From Xiphophorus maculatus (lineage: Eukaryota > Chordata > Actinopteri > Cyprinodontiformes > Poeciliidae): a stretch of DNA of 64,000 nucleotides. A program made the translations under genes and the position numbers. Under the pieces are notes generated by a model, which was not told where the DNA came from, searched no databases, and was given only the letters and a program-made list of their open reading frames with translations. Below, piece by piece: positions 21,901-34,852 of this stretch. The DNA lies in assembly GCF_002775205.1 (NCBI RefSeq), contig NC_036451.1:19972351-20036350 (forward strand). The letters run 5' to 3'. The stretch's first letter is position 1; every line of letters starts with the position of its first letter.

Positions 21901-23500
21901 TTTAGCACAGGAATGTTGTATCCAGGGCAATTCACAGTGTTATAATATAATTATTGATTATTGGCTATGAAAATCTGTTCTTTTCATATACATGGTGAGT
22001 GAAAAATAATGAGGACATTAGCAACTTGTTGGATGGCATTATAGTTTCAAAATGCAGCTAGTTGTGAAAATGAGTTCTTTTTTGACATACATTTCAAAAT
22101 CATCAAAGCCTTGTCATGGAAATAATCTGTCATCTGATAAAAGATCCTCGAACAACAGAAACTTTCTTGCACATATTATGTAGCTCTCAAGCAGCTCAGA
22201 TCAAAAGCACCTTGAAACTTGTTAAACAGTGACCCTTTCTTTGTACTCCTACTCTCTGTGAGGGCGTATTTTCTATTAAACAGAGTCCAGATCTCTTCCC
22301 ATCAAGTCAACTTTTACATTTGAGTGTTACATAATGCCAACAAAAAACTACTAAGGGTTTGTTCAACAAGTGACCTCATTTCCCAGCCTGTTTCTGGAAA
22401 TATGTTTTTTGTTTTTTTTTTAAAAAAAACAACAACTTTGATTTAATTTTGCTGTTGTTAAAGTCTTTGCTATTTTTTTAAGTTTTTTTTTTAAAGGCTA
22501 CAAAAAAGTCACATTTTGTGGATCATGACTGATTTGTAAAACCGCATCGAGAGCGAATTATTCGTAAATAAAATGACGTTATTTCTAAATTACAGTTGAA
22601 TCCAGATGTTTAAACGTACTAACACACAACCTTTCAGCCTAGAAGTTACACTTACTTGACTATATGAAAAGTGTCTTCCTCACAGCCCAACACTATGTCA
22701 TATCCTGATGCTAAATAGGTTAGCTTTAGGTTAGTTTTGTGTATCAAAATAGCTGCATAGTAAACTAAATTTGGAGAACGTTACAAACAAATGTCAAAAA
22801 CATCTCTGGCATTAGCAAACAGAAAAATATGCCAATCCTAACTGAGCTGAAATATATAATGTATAGTTTGATTCAGGCACAAAAGTTCATCTATGTTTTA
22901 GACAGTGTATCTAAATAAAAGATATGAACCACATTACATGCTGCAAAAGGTATTTTTATTCTGATCAATTTAAATTACTGGAAAGGACACTTCTTGAAGC
23001 AAAATCTAAAGAAAACGGGAAGAAATGGGCACCATATTCATATTTCTAGTATAGTAGTCAATGCATGTTTACTTGTGTTGGATACTTGTTTGAAATCTGA
23101 TGAGTCAGAGTGAAATAAACATGATAAAAACATCCGCAGTGAAGTTTCTCATTCAACTCTCTCTTTAAATAGGTTTCTATCTTACCAGAGGTGCATGTCT
23201 TCACGGATGTACCACCATCTCTACACTATGATGTGGAGATTAGCACCACAGGAAGCGGGGACTGATCTGTGCCTATTGCAAACACAACACACGTTGTATG
23301 AAAGATGTCAGCTTGAAAAGTGGCAAGCAATTTTTTACAATTAAAAAAATAAAAAACAATACACAGTGGCACATTTTGGACTAACCACCAATGTAGTAAA
23401 AAGCCAAAACAGAGGACTGTGCTGAATCAGTTCACACATTTTAATTTTAATAGAAACGTATTGGGGAACTCTCAGGTTTTGTGAAAGTATCAACAAGCCC
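21901..23500. other. Intergenic, no gene seen
   Basis: AT-rich with long A and T runs around 22400-22500; nothing coding recognised. Confidence 0.5.
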
Positions 23501-23504
23501 AGAT

Positions 23505-24173
23505 CTTTTTTTTACATTTTAGCACATTACAATCGCTAACTATAATGTGTTGTATTGTGATTTTACATGAAAAATCAGTACAACATAACTGTGATTTACA
23601 AAACAAATATGAAATGTGGTTGTTATATGTATTCAGCTGAATCGATACTTAGAACCACCTTTCAGCAAACTTACAGCAGCAAGTCTGTTTGCCCATTTTT
23701 CTCTGTATGCTGCCAAATTAGTTCAGTCAGACTGAATGAAGAGTGTTTCCAAGCAGTGGTTTTTTTATGTATCTGGATTTTGATCTGGACTTTGACTGCG
23801 CCGTGGGCACCTCTGACTAATTCTCAAGTCTTTTGCTGACTGTAAAATATTTGTTTAACATTTTTTCCATTCGAGTTAGCATTAACTCTGTCCAGGTATT
23901 CCATCCAAAGAAAAGAGTTGCAGCAGCTTGATGAAGTAATCGTTTGAACTGTATTTTATGTAGACATAAGTCATGAAAGACACAATTTTCAGAGTTTTAT
24001 TCGTGAGACATTTTGAAAACCTTGAAATATATTCCTTCCACTTTGCAATTTTGCGCTACCTTTTGTTAGTCTTTGAAATAAATCGCAATAAAAACATTCA
24101 CATTTATGATTTTCATTGTCACGTGAGAAAGTAAGAAGCGTTCAACTGGCATGAATACTTTTGCGAGGCAAAG
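23505..24173. mobile_element. Tc1/mariner-type non-autonomous repeat
   Basis: Both ends are recognisable. The left begins near tttacattttagcacattac; the right ends catgaatacttttgcgaggc, and just before it has ctttgcaattttgcgctacc and aaataaatcgcaataaaaac, roughly the reverse complement of the left. The interior (agaaccacctttcagcaaac, gcagcaagtctg, tctggactttgactgcgccg, ctcaagtcttttgctgactg) is collinear with other fish copies of this family but with deletions. No intact reading frame is present. Confidence 0.65.
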
Positions 24174-27100
24174 TTGCAAACCAACCAAGCAACCTCTAAG
24201 CAAGATAACAGGGCTGATTGCATGTTAGCTTTAGAAGATAAAATGCAAGTAGTGTTTCTCCATTGCATGCTCACATTCACACAGCATCACACATTGCTGC
24301 ATGTCAGTAGAAGATGGTGCTTTGGGGTTCAGCACAATGTCAAGGGTCAAGCCAATAGCCATGTAAGATCAAACACTGTAGCTTCAACAAGCAGGCAATG
24401 AACAAACACGTTTTCCTTTAATGTAAGGAAGTTGGTTTAATGTAACCAACTTGTGGTACAACTTCATCAGTATTTAATCGGCTCAAACAGGATGTTTCTT
24501 GTATCTTACATGTCTTCTGCTGATGTTCCTACATCACTGCTCAGTTTTGTTTAGGAAGAAATTCCACGTCAAGCTGTAAGCTTCAACTGCATTAAAAGAG
24601 TTATTTTTGTCTTCAAGTTCCCAGACTTTAGAGATAAAAAAACAATTCTTGTAATTGTTTTGGCATCATGATGCAATCACAACCTTATCGCCCTTTACCC
24701 ATTTATCATAGAGCATGAAAGGGATTAAATCAAATATGTCTGCTTTTGACAGGCACTTCAGCACAATCTAATCAGAACATCACATTATGCGTTTTATCAA
24801 AGAAGAAAGTTTAAACCTAACAAAGTTTTTAGCCTATAAAGAAGAAAAATACAAATACATAACTTTAAAAGTCAACTTTGTTATATTGTTTGGTACCTTT
24901 GAACAAAGGGTTCCTTTGGATTTATTAAAGAAGGTATATCATGCAAAGTCCATCTTTTAACCCTTAAATACATTTTGTTTGATACTTGGAGGCTCCTGGA
25001 TTGCAGAAAAGTTTAGTTGAGTGTTGCCTGTTGCTGCATGAATATATTTATATTCTGTTTATGACACAGTTTTCATGCTCTTCTTTTTCTCTACTACCTA
25101 GTGATATTTTTTTTCAACTATTATGTCACAGTATTTGCTGTAGAACTGCTAAGGTCATGGACTTCCAGCTAGCCACTTTTGCAAATCAAGCATTTTCATT
25201 TCTCAGTGATTTTGGAGTCCAAGTTCAAGGATGCCAAAGCTACAAGTGGATAAGTCAAAATGTTTGGTCATTGGGTGTATTATCCCACAAAATGCATTAC
25301 ACTCTACTGTCCTCCTGCATCAGATTGCTGAAACACTTGTCCTTGAAGTGCTTCATGCAAACAAAAAGGACTTTTTCCATTGGCGTGGGTACATTTCCAA
25401 GAAAAATAACATTTAACCAATCTCTTCAAAGAGGTTCTCTGCCAGTATCAAGAAGGATTTCTCAAAATACTTCATCTGATGGAGATGTGAGGTCTCCGTC
25501 TGCGGAAATGTAAGACACAGCATAGCGATGAGCTGCAAATATTGCTAAAATGACAACAATGAGCTTTATTTTAGACATGGATTTGTTGTGTGTTGACATG
25601 ATGTCCTAGCCATTGTTTTGATAGCAGTAACATTGTGCCTTATGTTAGGGCTGTGTGCTCGCTTTTAGCTCCTTGACGACATAACCCTCTTTACCACAAT
25701 TGAATGATTTAAATGTGAAAAGGGAGGATTTAAAAGCAGGATACATCCACTTTGAGACTATTCTAAAACCATAAAAGCAGTCATGAGCCTTTAAGGATGG
25801 ATTTATGGAGTATGTTGTCATGTAGAGCAGAAGCAACTCAACCAGTTTTCTGCTTAAATCAGCTGGGTGGCATTTAGGAAGAATCCAGGTGGTTTAATTA
25901 GCTTCCCAACAGACCTTCTCAGGTGTGTTGAACAAGGGGAACACTTAAAATCTTCAGGACACTAGCCCCCCGAGGGCCGACATTGAACACTTCTGTCAAA
26001 ACATGACATCAAACGGTAAAAGTCTAACTCTGAGGGGTATTGCAAAGATACAAAAAGAGTGATTTGTCCAGAGGTCATTTCACAACATTCAGTTTATATG
26101 CTGTTGTAGCAACTGCAAAAATCATATCCAGAAGGCTTTAGGAGTCTGGAGCAGATGGAATCATATTCATCATGAAAACAATGTTTTCCAATTCCAGTGT
26201 ATCACCAATTGCAAAAACATTGCGTAAGTCTCCCTGATGATGTTGTGAAAACAGATACCATGCTGAATATTTTCTCCTTTGAGTCCAAAAGCTCACTATT
26301 CCAGATAGATCGGTACCCCACTACAAATTAATCCCTTTGCCATGCGAGTCATGTGGACTCTTTTAAGAAGCGAAAGAAACCTAGTGGGGGACAAAGTTGA
26401 CTGAATGTTGTGTTGTGGGTGGTAGCTGTGGGATAAAACACATTTCATCTTTCACTTTCAGTTTCTATCAATATGCCTTTTATAGAGCTTAATGTCCCTT
26501 TCAATACTTTGCATCGGGGATAGCGTACACTCACTAAGTCTGACAGACAAGCTGGGATTAATGTTGTTTTAGTAAACTTTCATATGTCCACAAGCCACTA
26601 AGCTAACCTCTCAGGAGGAAGCTGGGGAACCTGTTAGATCTATTGAAGCTACAATGTAAAAAATACTCAGAATTTATGTGAAACAAAACCTAAGATCTCC
26701 AGAGCAACAAGAAAACAGTGCACAGCCTCAGACATATTTATTACAACTCTGGACCAGTTTTAATCTGTCTGTGATAGAATCATTATGTTTATTTTGAACA
26801 GAAGCCACCGTCTCTGTTATCAAGTGTGAGATCTATTTGTCTAATGGTAATAGCCTTTCACGAGAGGTTTCCTCTCCTTTGGAGGTCCAGATAATGCATA
26901 ACAACCCCATAAGTTTACTATTATGGGGACACTTGGAACTCATTGATGCTTTAAGTAATCTTTAGAGAAACAATTACTCCTGAATCCTGCAACAGAAGGC
27001 ACAGCAAAAGCTGCCGATGGCAACGAAATGGAGCATACCTAACACATCTCTGAGGGCCCATTTCAAACAGAAATTTCAACAATAATATTTTTTTCTTTTT

Positions 27101-27755
27101 CTCTCCCTTAAGAGGTCTGTCTCATGTTCTTTCCTTCAGCTTAAAATGTGTTTTTGACATGCCGTATAGCCATGAGCGAAAAAGATTTCCATCATTGCAT
27201 TTAAGGGCAGTAAGTCCTCTGGTAAATCTGGAAAATAGCCAGATGACTCACAGACCACATGATGTTAGGATTGTAAATCTTAAACTAAATTCCCTGACTT
27301 GTGTTTTCTTCAGACTGGTCATGAATAATATATTGATGTGAAAGTGACCGGGAGTGTATCCATCTATAAAATGATCCGCAGGGTCAAGAGACTACATGGC
27401 TGTAAGGAGAACAGTGTCTGCTGGAGGGGGTGATGCAGCTTTTATAGATGTCATACATGTGGATTTTTTAACCGTGTCAGACTGGAGTGCCTTTGTCTAC
27501 CTTTCTGTCTCAGTAGAACTGAGGGATGATCTATGCAGCACTTTCATGTATTAGTGAAAGCATGAAAGCTATATAAGTTTTACTTTATTTCCTTTATGAC
27601 GTTATGCATTTCATCGTTTTTCCTCTTTTTCTGTTCGGTTCGAGGAACAAATTCACTTTAACTCTTAAGTGAACAAAATAGCATGAAACGTTACCAACTA
27701 GTCAAAAGCACAGACATAAACATCAATAGAAATGTTAAGTACTTAAAACAAACAC
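24174..27755. other. Intergenic; possible old coding remnant at 24986-25513
   Basis: The stretch is non-coding as far as can be seen except for a 175-codon plus-strand frame (24986-25513) overlapped in another frame by 25231-25416. Neither has a recognised domain. The text around 25210-25400 reads like a decayed copy of something coding (frame switch between LQVDKSKCLVIGCIIPQNAL and HQIAETLVLEVLHANKKDFF), possibly an old transposon, but I do not recognise a family. Confidence 0.35.
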
Positions 27756-27757
27756 GT

Positions 27758-27830
27758 GTGTCAAACCCAAGGCCTGCGGGCCAAATCTGGCCCTCCATAA
27801 CTAATTCTGTGGTCCTCCAGACTCTGATGA
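27758..27830. mobile_element. hAT-type terminal sequence
   Basis: The stretch gtgtcaaacccaaggcctgc followed by gggccaaatctggccctcc matches the common hAT terminus in fish (tgtcaaactcaaggcccggg ggccaaatctggcccgcc type). No internal part or opposite end was recognised. Confidence 0.6.
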
Positions 27831-27871
27831 GGTCTGTCAGAGTCATTGTGGAGCATGTTTTGCCAAGTATA

Positions 27872-27945
27872 GTCAGAAGTTTACATACATTGTGGTTTAG
27901 ATTGATTGGTTATGTAATGTTAGAACTGTGGTAAAACATGTCATC
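27872..27945. mobile_element. Tc1-like terminal repeat fragment
   Basis: The stretch agtcagaagtttacatacat closely resembles the outer terminal repeat of Sleeping Beauty/salmonid Tc1-type elements. Only one end was found. Confidence 0.5.
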
Positions 27946-27949
27946 TAGG

Positions 27950-29380
27950 TCTGAGCTGTATTCTACAAATGTGTGTCAAAATTTTAATATTAAAGAAAAC
28001 ACAGTCAAACAAGAACTTTCATGTGCAGTGCTTGCTGATATGTAATTAAAAGTTTCTCAGCAGAGACACATCAAATTAATGTATTTTACACATAAAAACA
28101 ATCACAAAATAATTGCAAAAATTTGTATTTGTACGAGTCTTTATTTCACTGAGAGAGACATAAAGAAGAGAGAAAATTAGACTGAAAGAAAAGATGTAAT
28201 GACTAGCAATAATTAGTACCTCTGGAACAAAAAAAAAAAGATTTTTACTAATAGTTTTGCTACCTTTACTATTTTAACCAGCCATATTACATAATTTACT
28301 GCTTTCTTTGAGAATGACAAGTCTTTGGGAATGACTATACATATCCCAACGCCCAACCCAAAAACACGTCGTTTTTTTTTTGCTTCCTTTAAGATGTGAA
28401 AGGCACTAAAAGGAAATAACTCACTTACTTTTACCGACACTAGATAACTCCTTCTGGATTATTTCAGTTCATAGATCTATTAAATCCCCCTCTAAATTGT
28501 TGAACGCTTATTACAACCAACTTAGTCAGATACAGTAGAATAAATGTGTCATGTGTCCATTTCAGAACAAAGTATCCAACTTGTTCAGGCTTCTGGAAGA
28601 CAACACACACACACACACACACACATATCCCCGTTCTTTTTTTCTAGGAGTCAGCATAAATGTCAACAAACCCCAACACAGACTATGCAACACACTTTAA
28701 AACCATCATCATAGAGTAAGCTATGAGGATTCCATGTATACATTTCAGATGATGAACTTCTTACGTTTCAGACATTACCTCCCTGAGCACTCCGTCTGCT
28801 GAGCTGTGCACCTTGAAGAACAAGATGTATTGTGTCTGGTTATAATCAGAAATGAGGACACTATGGAAGGAATGCAGCAGAGTCTGATCTCTCCTGCAGA
28901 CATGTATGCCATGGAAGCGAAGGTGAATTGGGGTGTCGGGTTTTGCAGCAAGAGTGACTCAGTGGTTCATGGGTTCAACTAAACAATGCTGTTCCGTTTC
29001 AAACTGAATGAAGGAAAACATCCCAAAATTTCAGAGTGTGCTGAACACAGAGGCTTAGCTGTCAAATGAGATTCAGTTTGCTGACTGGTGTCACGGTTTC
29101 ATGCTATTTCTCGGTATTCGGTGTAGAAAGAAAAGGTTTTCCTTTTAGATTTAAATGTAGATCTTGGTCAATGTGGGATGACAGAGCAAAATAAAGAGGC
29201 CTCTCTCTCTTGGGCTTGCATGAAAAAAGTATTTTCATATGCAGAAAAAGACCAGTTGAAAGAAGGGCCTCTTCACACATCAAGTCCAATATCTGACCGA
29301 ACATGGTCACTTACTAACTTTTGTTTCTCAGATTCTTTTGAAACTGAATAATATCGATCCACAGAATGACAAAAGATATG
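27950..29380. other. Intergenic with AC microsatellite
   Basis: No gene seen. A CA/AC dinucleotide run occupies 28602-28625. Confidence 0.5.
28602..28625. repeat. (AC)n microsatellite
   Basis: Twelve uninterrupted AC dinucleotides. Confidence 0.98.
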
Positions 29381-29860
29381 TGCTTCATTCTGTTTTATTA
29401 AACTTTCCATAATTTGGAACCAGAGCGTAGGTTGATGACTGATTTTGACTTTCACTTGTTTTTTCCAGCACCGAGGCAACTTTATGTTTGGAAAACGCTA
29501 AAGAATGTCTTCGGTTCACCCTAGCTCCTGCCAGCTGTTTAATAATCTTTATTGGTGCGAGCAGCCATCTCGTGTCATTGGATATGATTATTGCAGTGCG
29601 CACGCAAATACCAGCCAGGACAGGAGACTGTTTTACGGATGCAGGTGGAGTCCATGCATGCCATTCCTTAACCATGACCTTGATTTCCAGGATTGTGATG
29701 TGCCCATAAACGCTGCTAAACAAATCAAAGACTTGTTTCAGGGAATACCGTTCAGAGCAAGTGGTGACCTCTGCAGTGACCAGACTTAAACATCATCAAG
29801 TCTTTATGAGTTATCTAACAGAGAGGGCACTTTCACACCATCCCTCATGAAGCAGGTCAT

Positions 29861-29934
29861 ATAAATATATATCTATATATATATATAGATATATATATAT
29901 ATCTATATATATATATATATAGATATATATATAC
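29861..29934. repeat. AT-rich palindromic microsatellite
   Basis: Runs of AT dinucleotides are punctuated by regularly spaced ATCTAT and ATAGAT interruptions (atatctatatatatatatag, then atatatatatatatctatat, then atagatatat). Each CT-type break is answered by an AG-type break, so the block can fold on itself. Confidence 0.9.
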
Positions 29935-29939
29935 AATAT

Positions 29940-31240
29940 CCGTACTGAACTCATCTTAGCCAAGAAATTGTCTCTCTTCAAAAAGATTTTACACTACTTT
30001 GCCAATATTAACACAAAAATTTTATTATCATTATTATTCTGAACTTCCCAAGTTATATTTGTGTTATTTTTTTCTGAATTTGAGGTCAGTTGGATTGTAA
30101 GACGTGGAGAAGTCAGGAGTCCTGTTAAAGGTTGGCCTCGTGAAAATGAATGGCAATAATCAGCATTAAAGCTTTGAATTTAGTTTTGGAGAGAGAGGGA
30201 GAGAGAAATAGAAAGATCATAGATATTAATATCATGATTTGCTCTGACCTCTCATCTAGCTTTGCACCATGAAAGCCAAGCAAAACCAATGCCATGACTT
30301 AAAATATTTTATGAGGGATGGATTGACATTTAATGAAAGGCTTTTTTGTGAGACTCCGAGGGCAGATGCTGGAACTTGGCAGAAGAGTCTGTTGTGGTTT
30401 TAGTGTCCAGTTCAACAACCATAAATGCCGAGTCTGTATTTGTATTAGTACTGATATAATGACACTGCGGCTGTTCATTTTGAATAGAATGGAAAAATGA
30501 GCTCAAAGCAGCAATGAAAGCCATAGTAAGCATTTTTTTTAGCAATTGAATTCTGTGAATAGGTTATGAGCTCTATTAACCTAAATTCATAAACCCAGCA
30601 TTAATCTTTTTGTTCATTTATCTTTTTTTCTAATGAAACAAAATTAATATGAGTAATTACGTTATGTCCCTCTTTGTCCATCAATTGTCTTTGCTTACTT
30701 AAATTGAATTTAATTTTAAATAAATTATAAGACAACTCTTAGAAACATGTTTGTCTTTCTTGAGTTGCCAGAAGCGTCTCTCAGAAAACTATGGCTCATG
30801 TGGTTCAGAATCCTCTTTGTGTGAAAGATCATGGCCTGAGAGATGAGTTGGAAGTGACAAAATACATTAAGCGGCATCATTCCTCCTCTCTGAAAATAAC
30901 AAGGTGACAGTTCTCATCAATAAAAACATGGCTTTTTTTCGGCATAAAGTCTCCAAAATCTTTAAAATTGTTTTTTGTTTTTTTTCACTCCCAGATGCAG
31001 ACTTTGTGATGTTACAAGGGAAACCTGCATTTAGTGTAAGTTTGTAAATCTTATGAATCTCTTCCAACTCTTGAATTAGCTTTGCTTCACAATCCCATCT
31101 AGGTTGGGGTTACGTTGCTTGTGCACCTTTATCCTTACACACATTTTCCTTTCACTCCATTAACTGGGGCTACAGGACGTATCCATGGTGTTCTTAGGTG
31201 CTGAACACTGTAAGGTTTATGCCCATCTTAATATTATGCC
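29940..31240. other. Intergenic, no gene seen
   Basis: AT-rich, with a short GA run near 30188-30206; nothing coding recognised. Confidence 0.5.
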
Positions 31241-31279
31241 TTCCTTTTAATTCCAGGTGACAAATTAGCACACATATCC

Positions 31280-31560
31280 ACCACACACACACAAACACAC
31301 GCCTGTTTGCGTGACTGTCTTTCTGGAGATTTTTCATTAACTTCCATTTATTTCTACAGCCTAAACCTTACCCTTATCCTAACCCGAGCCATAACATACC
31401 TAACCCTAAGCCTATCCAAAACTCAATTCACACCTTAGTCCTAAATCTAAACCCTGACCCAAAAACAGAGCAGTAGGTCCCCACAACTTAGTATGTGTCA
31501 GGAAAATGGTCCCTCACAAGGTATTACGAACAAATGCACACACTAAACAGAAATAAACAT
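31280..31560. repeat. Interspersed C-rich repeat with CCTAA-type text
   Basis: Order of landmarks: ccacacacacacaaacacac, gcgtgactgtctttctggag, cattaacttccatttatttc, an irregular CCTAAACCT/CCTAACCC stretch (31360-31450), then cccacaacttagtatgtgtc, aggaaaatggtccctcacaa, and a second cacac run. This is a known-type fish interspersed repeat, seen in many genomes with the same landmark order. The CCTAA motifs are irregular and are not a telomere. Confidence 0.6.
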
Positions 31561-33100
31561 GTGTAATATTTATTTATTTTACTGATTTCATATATTATAC
31601 AGCATAGGAGAAAGTCTGCTTTTATTTGAACTATTGAAATAAATTAAATTTTAAATGACATTCCAATTCATCAAGATGAACCTGTACTCCAAACTAATTA
31701 AAATTCCTGTAAATCATACTGTGATCCTGTCTGTGAATGACAAGCTTTAATAGAACAAGTGGCAGTGCAAGTAGGAACTGTTTTTTTGAGCTTGGCCCAA
31801 CTATTTGCCTCGGTAATAAAAACCATACTGACCAGAGAACTGTTCTTCCAGATGTATTAGGAGCCATTTGAGAGCACCTTGGTTGTGGACAAGATGAAGC
31901 AAATGATGGATGAGTTTTGGCTCTATTTTCAGCCTAACATCTTTTCTATGCCATGTTTTCTTCACACCATATTTTGTCCCATGCAAAGAGTTACACTGAC
32001 CAGTGGCCAGAGTGCTAGAATGAGAAGTCAAAGAAATTTATGGACACTGCAACACTCCTATGATCATTCCAGTTCCTTTTCACTGTCTGCAGCTTTGTTT
32101 ATTAATTCCCCCCAGACGGCCGACTCAGATTTTCCACAAAGCATTATTTTCATTTCTGTGGTATTTTTTATTTATTTTTTCACTCCAGAAAATCCCAAAT
32201 CTCTAGGAGATCATTACAATTGAAAATCTTCATGTGAACTCAAACACTCAATGCGAAGAAAAGCAGAGATGTCAGTGCCACTAGCACAAATCCCACTTCA
32301 TCGTATATTTCATGAGTCTTTTACTCTAAAGTCTAATACATAAGACACACTTACTGCTTGGAGCATAGCTGGTAACAAACACCTCTGGTTATTCTCCAGT
32401 CTAACGCCACTGAACAGCAGGAGGTGACATTAGCAAAGCCTACTTGTCATAAAAAAGGTGAAAAAAAACCCAGCTGATTTCCACTCCTGTTTTTTTCTTT
32501 TCTTTTTTTCTGTGTTTTACTTTATTTCCACAGACGTTTTACCAGGATTTGCTGTTGAACAATGTTCAGAATCTCAGTGACTTACACCTTCATGCATTGC
32601 GATTTCTTGTGTTCAATGGTAGTAATTTCTCATAGCTTGCGATGGTGACAAGGACAAAAAGAAATATCAAAACATCATTACTCAGAATGTCAGAGTAAAA
32701 CTACTTTCACTGCTACACCATAAATTTCACAAGTGGAACTTCGTCTGTCTAGGACAAAACATAATTAAGAACCTGGTCAACTAGCTTAGATTTCTTTACT
32801 TTGGCCTTCTGTTTTCGTCTCATTTACTTTTGTAGAGATCCAGCTTCTGACAAGTTACAGAAACATTCTTTTTTTTCTCCCCCTGCCTGCAGGGGATTCT
32901 CAAAGTGTTGTAGTTCTCTGTGCTCAGACTGCGCTCTTACATGACTCAGTTTTTCAAAGTCACAGATCAGAACAAGCTGCCTCTGTTGTAGATCACCCCA
33001 GTCTAGACACTACCTTTCATTACTCAGAGGCGGAACGTCCTGTTTCATTATTTCACATTTAATAAAGCCGTAGAAACAACAGATGAGACAAAAAAAACAA
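31561..33100. other. Intergenic, no gene seen
   Basis: A 114-codon plus-strand frame at 31879-32223 has no recognisable motif. Nothing else stands out. Confidence 0.45.
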
Positions 33101-33104
33101 CATA

Positions 33105-33900
33105 CACATATGAGGCATAATATTATAACCGCCTTCCTAAACGTTTATTGGACCCATTTTGATTTCTAAACAGAAGTGATCCACTGAGGCAAGTACTTCA
33201 CTTGACCTTTCAAGGTGTGCTGTGGTATCTGGCACCAAGATGTTAGCAACAGATCCTTTAAATCCTGCAAGTTGTGAGGTGCGGGCTCCGTGGATCAAAC
33301 TTGTTTGCCCAGCACATACCACGGCGATTGAGATCTGAGAAATTTGGAAGCTAATTTAAACTCCCAAATGTGCTGCAGCGCTCCAAAAGCTGTTACTGTC
33401 CCAGTTTTGGTTTGTCGGATTATCCTGGCTGAAGAAAACCACAGCCAGTAACGCTGTTTTCATGAAAGAGCATGCATGGTCTGCGTCATTCACACGGACT
33501 TTGGAACCCCAATTTTCACAGCGGAACATTGCCCAAACCATAACACTCTCTCTGCTTCTTCCCAAACTTCATCCTAGTGACCACAAATTAGTTACCTGAT
33601 TCAGCTGGATTATATGGAACAATAAAGAATCGCAGTATGCACTTTCTGCAGTAAGCATGAGTACCCTGGCTGTCTCATACAGAACATGTTGCAATAAATT
33701 GTGTATTCTGACACTTCTCCCTCACATACCAATAATTATGGCCAGGCTATCCTACTCATATCCATGAGTATTGGTCAGCCATGCTCCTTCCACGAAGCAC
33801 TTCTGATGAATGTGTTGTAATGTGCCATGATGCAGAAATAATCAGTGTAATTCACTGTACTTGTCAGTGGTCATGATCTAATGCCTAATCACTATATATC
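33105..33900 (-). mobile_element. Tc1/mariner-type transposon, deleted copy
   Basis: The minus strand holds pieces of a DD34E transposase: SVMVWAMFRCENWG (about 33510-33550), then C-terminal text such as QLAGFKGSVANILVPDTTAH (about 33205-33265). Collinear landmarks on the plus strand include gtgctgtggtatctggcacc, gatgttagcaacagatcctt and agaacattgcccaaaccat-like text. The ends are related: left gaggcataatattataaccg, right (reverse complement) gtgattaggcattagatcat. The part between the DNA-binding domain and the first aspartate is largely missing, and the frame is broken. Confidence 0.75.
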
Positions 33901-34487
33901 ACTATTAATGCTGTTTATTTTCATTTTTCAAATAGATTTTCTTCTGCACAAATTCAGCTGTGTCTCTGTTTTTATGGAACAGGGCCAGGATTATTTTGGT
34001 GCTAAAGTCAGTTGCTCCATATATTCCTGAAGATTATTGCAGGAGCATAAATTAAACAGTTGACAAACATTTTGCCTATTGTATTGTCTCTAATTTGATA
34101 GTGTCTCAATAAAATACATCAAATAGTTGAGATGGAATTTGGTTTTAAAAAATACATAAATAAATAAATGACTGAAATAATTAGCAATAACTCCCATCAC
34201 TTTAGAGAAAGAAATTGAAAGTAATCAACTACTGCTGCCTAGCTGCCATGAAAGAACAGTTTTAAGCTCTGCGTCTAATAATTGAGGATTTCTTTTCAAG
34301 TAGTTATAGAGAACATGAAAAGCTATGCTCCACATTTACCACACAACTTTGGAATCTGGTAAGAATCTGTCTTTAATTAACTCAACAGGCCACCAACAAA
34401 GTACTAGACAATACACAATGGAGCTGTATTGTTAGAAACAGACTGACCCTAATCAAAGAACAGGAGGGGTCTGTCTGGGTCCATCCA

Positions 34488-34490
<3 letters not shown>
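33901..34490. other. Intergenic, no gene seen
   Basis: AT-rich DNA before the microsatellite upstream of the Rieske gene. Confidence 0.5.

Positions 34491-34553
<63 letters not shown>
34491..34553. repeat. (AT)n microsatellite
   Basis: About 31 uninterrupted AT dinucleotides, about 300 bases upstream of the Rieske gene start codon. Confidence 0.98.
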
Positions 34554-34556
<3 letters not shown>

Positions 34557-34852
34557 TATATGATTGCTGGAGTATGATGATTGCTGGAGCATAAATAGCT
34601 TAAACGTTAGATACATACTGTACATATACAGTATGTAATCCCGCTCTATGACGGTAGGTTGAGGTTGAGCCAGCAGCAGCTCGGCAGACACAGATTGCAG
34701 TAGCTCCTTGCTGGATGAGATCTGTGATAGTCTGGTGGTTAAATATGGAATATTTACATGCTGCGAACAGCAAGCACACCGTGCGCACCCGTGAGAAAAA
34801 AACAAGGCTGTAGCTGCGCAAATTACAAAACCATATCACCCCGCGGTTATTT

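Noticed and set aside
31360-31450. Interstitial telomere repeat (CCCTAA-like)
   Set aside because: Units are irregular and sit inside a longer interspersed repeat with other fixed landmarks.
34449-34805. 118-codon minus frame upstream of the Rieske gene
   Set aside because: Much of it is an (IY)n stretch from the AT microsatellite; the rest has no recognisable motif.
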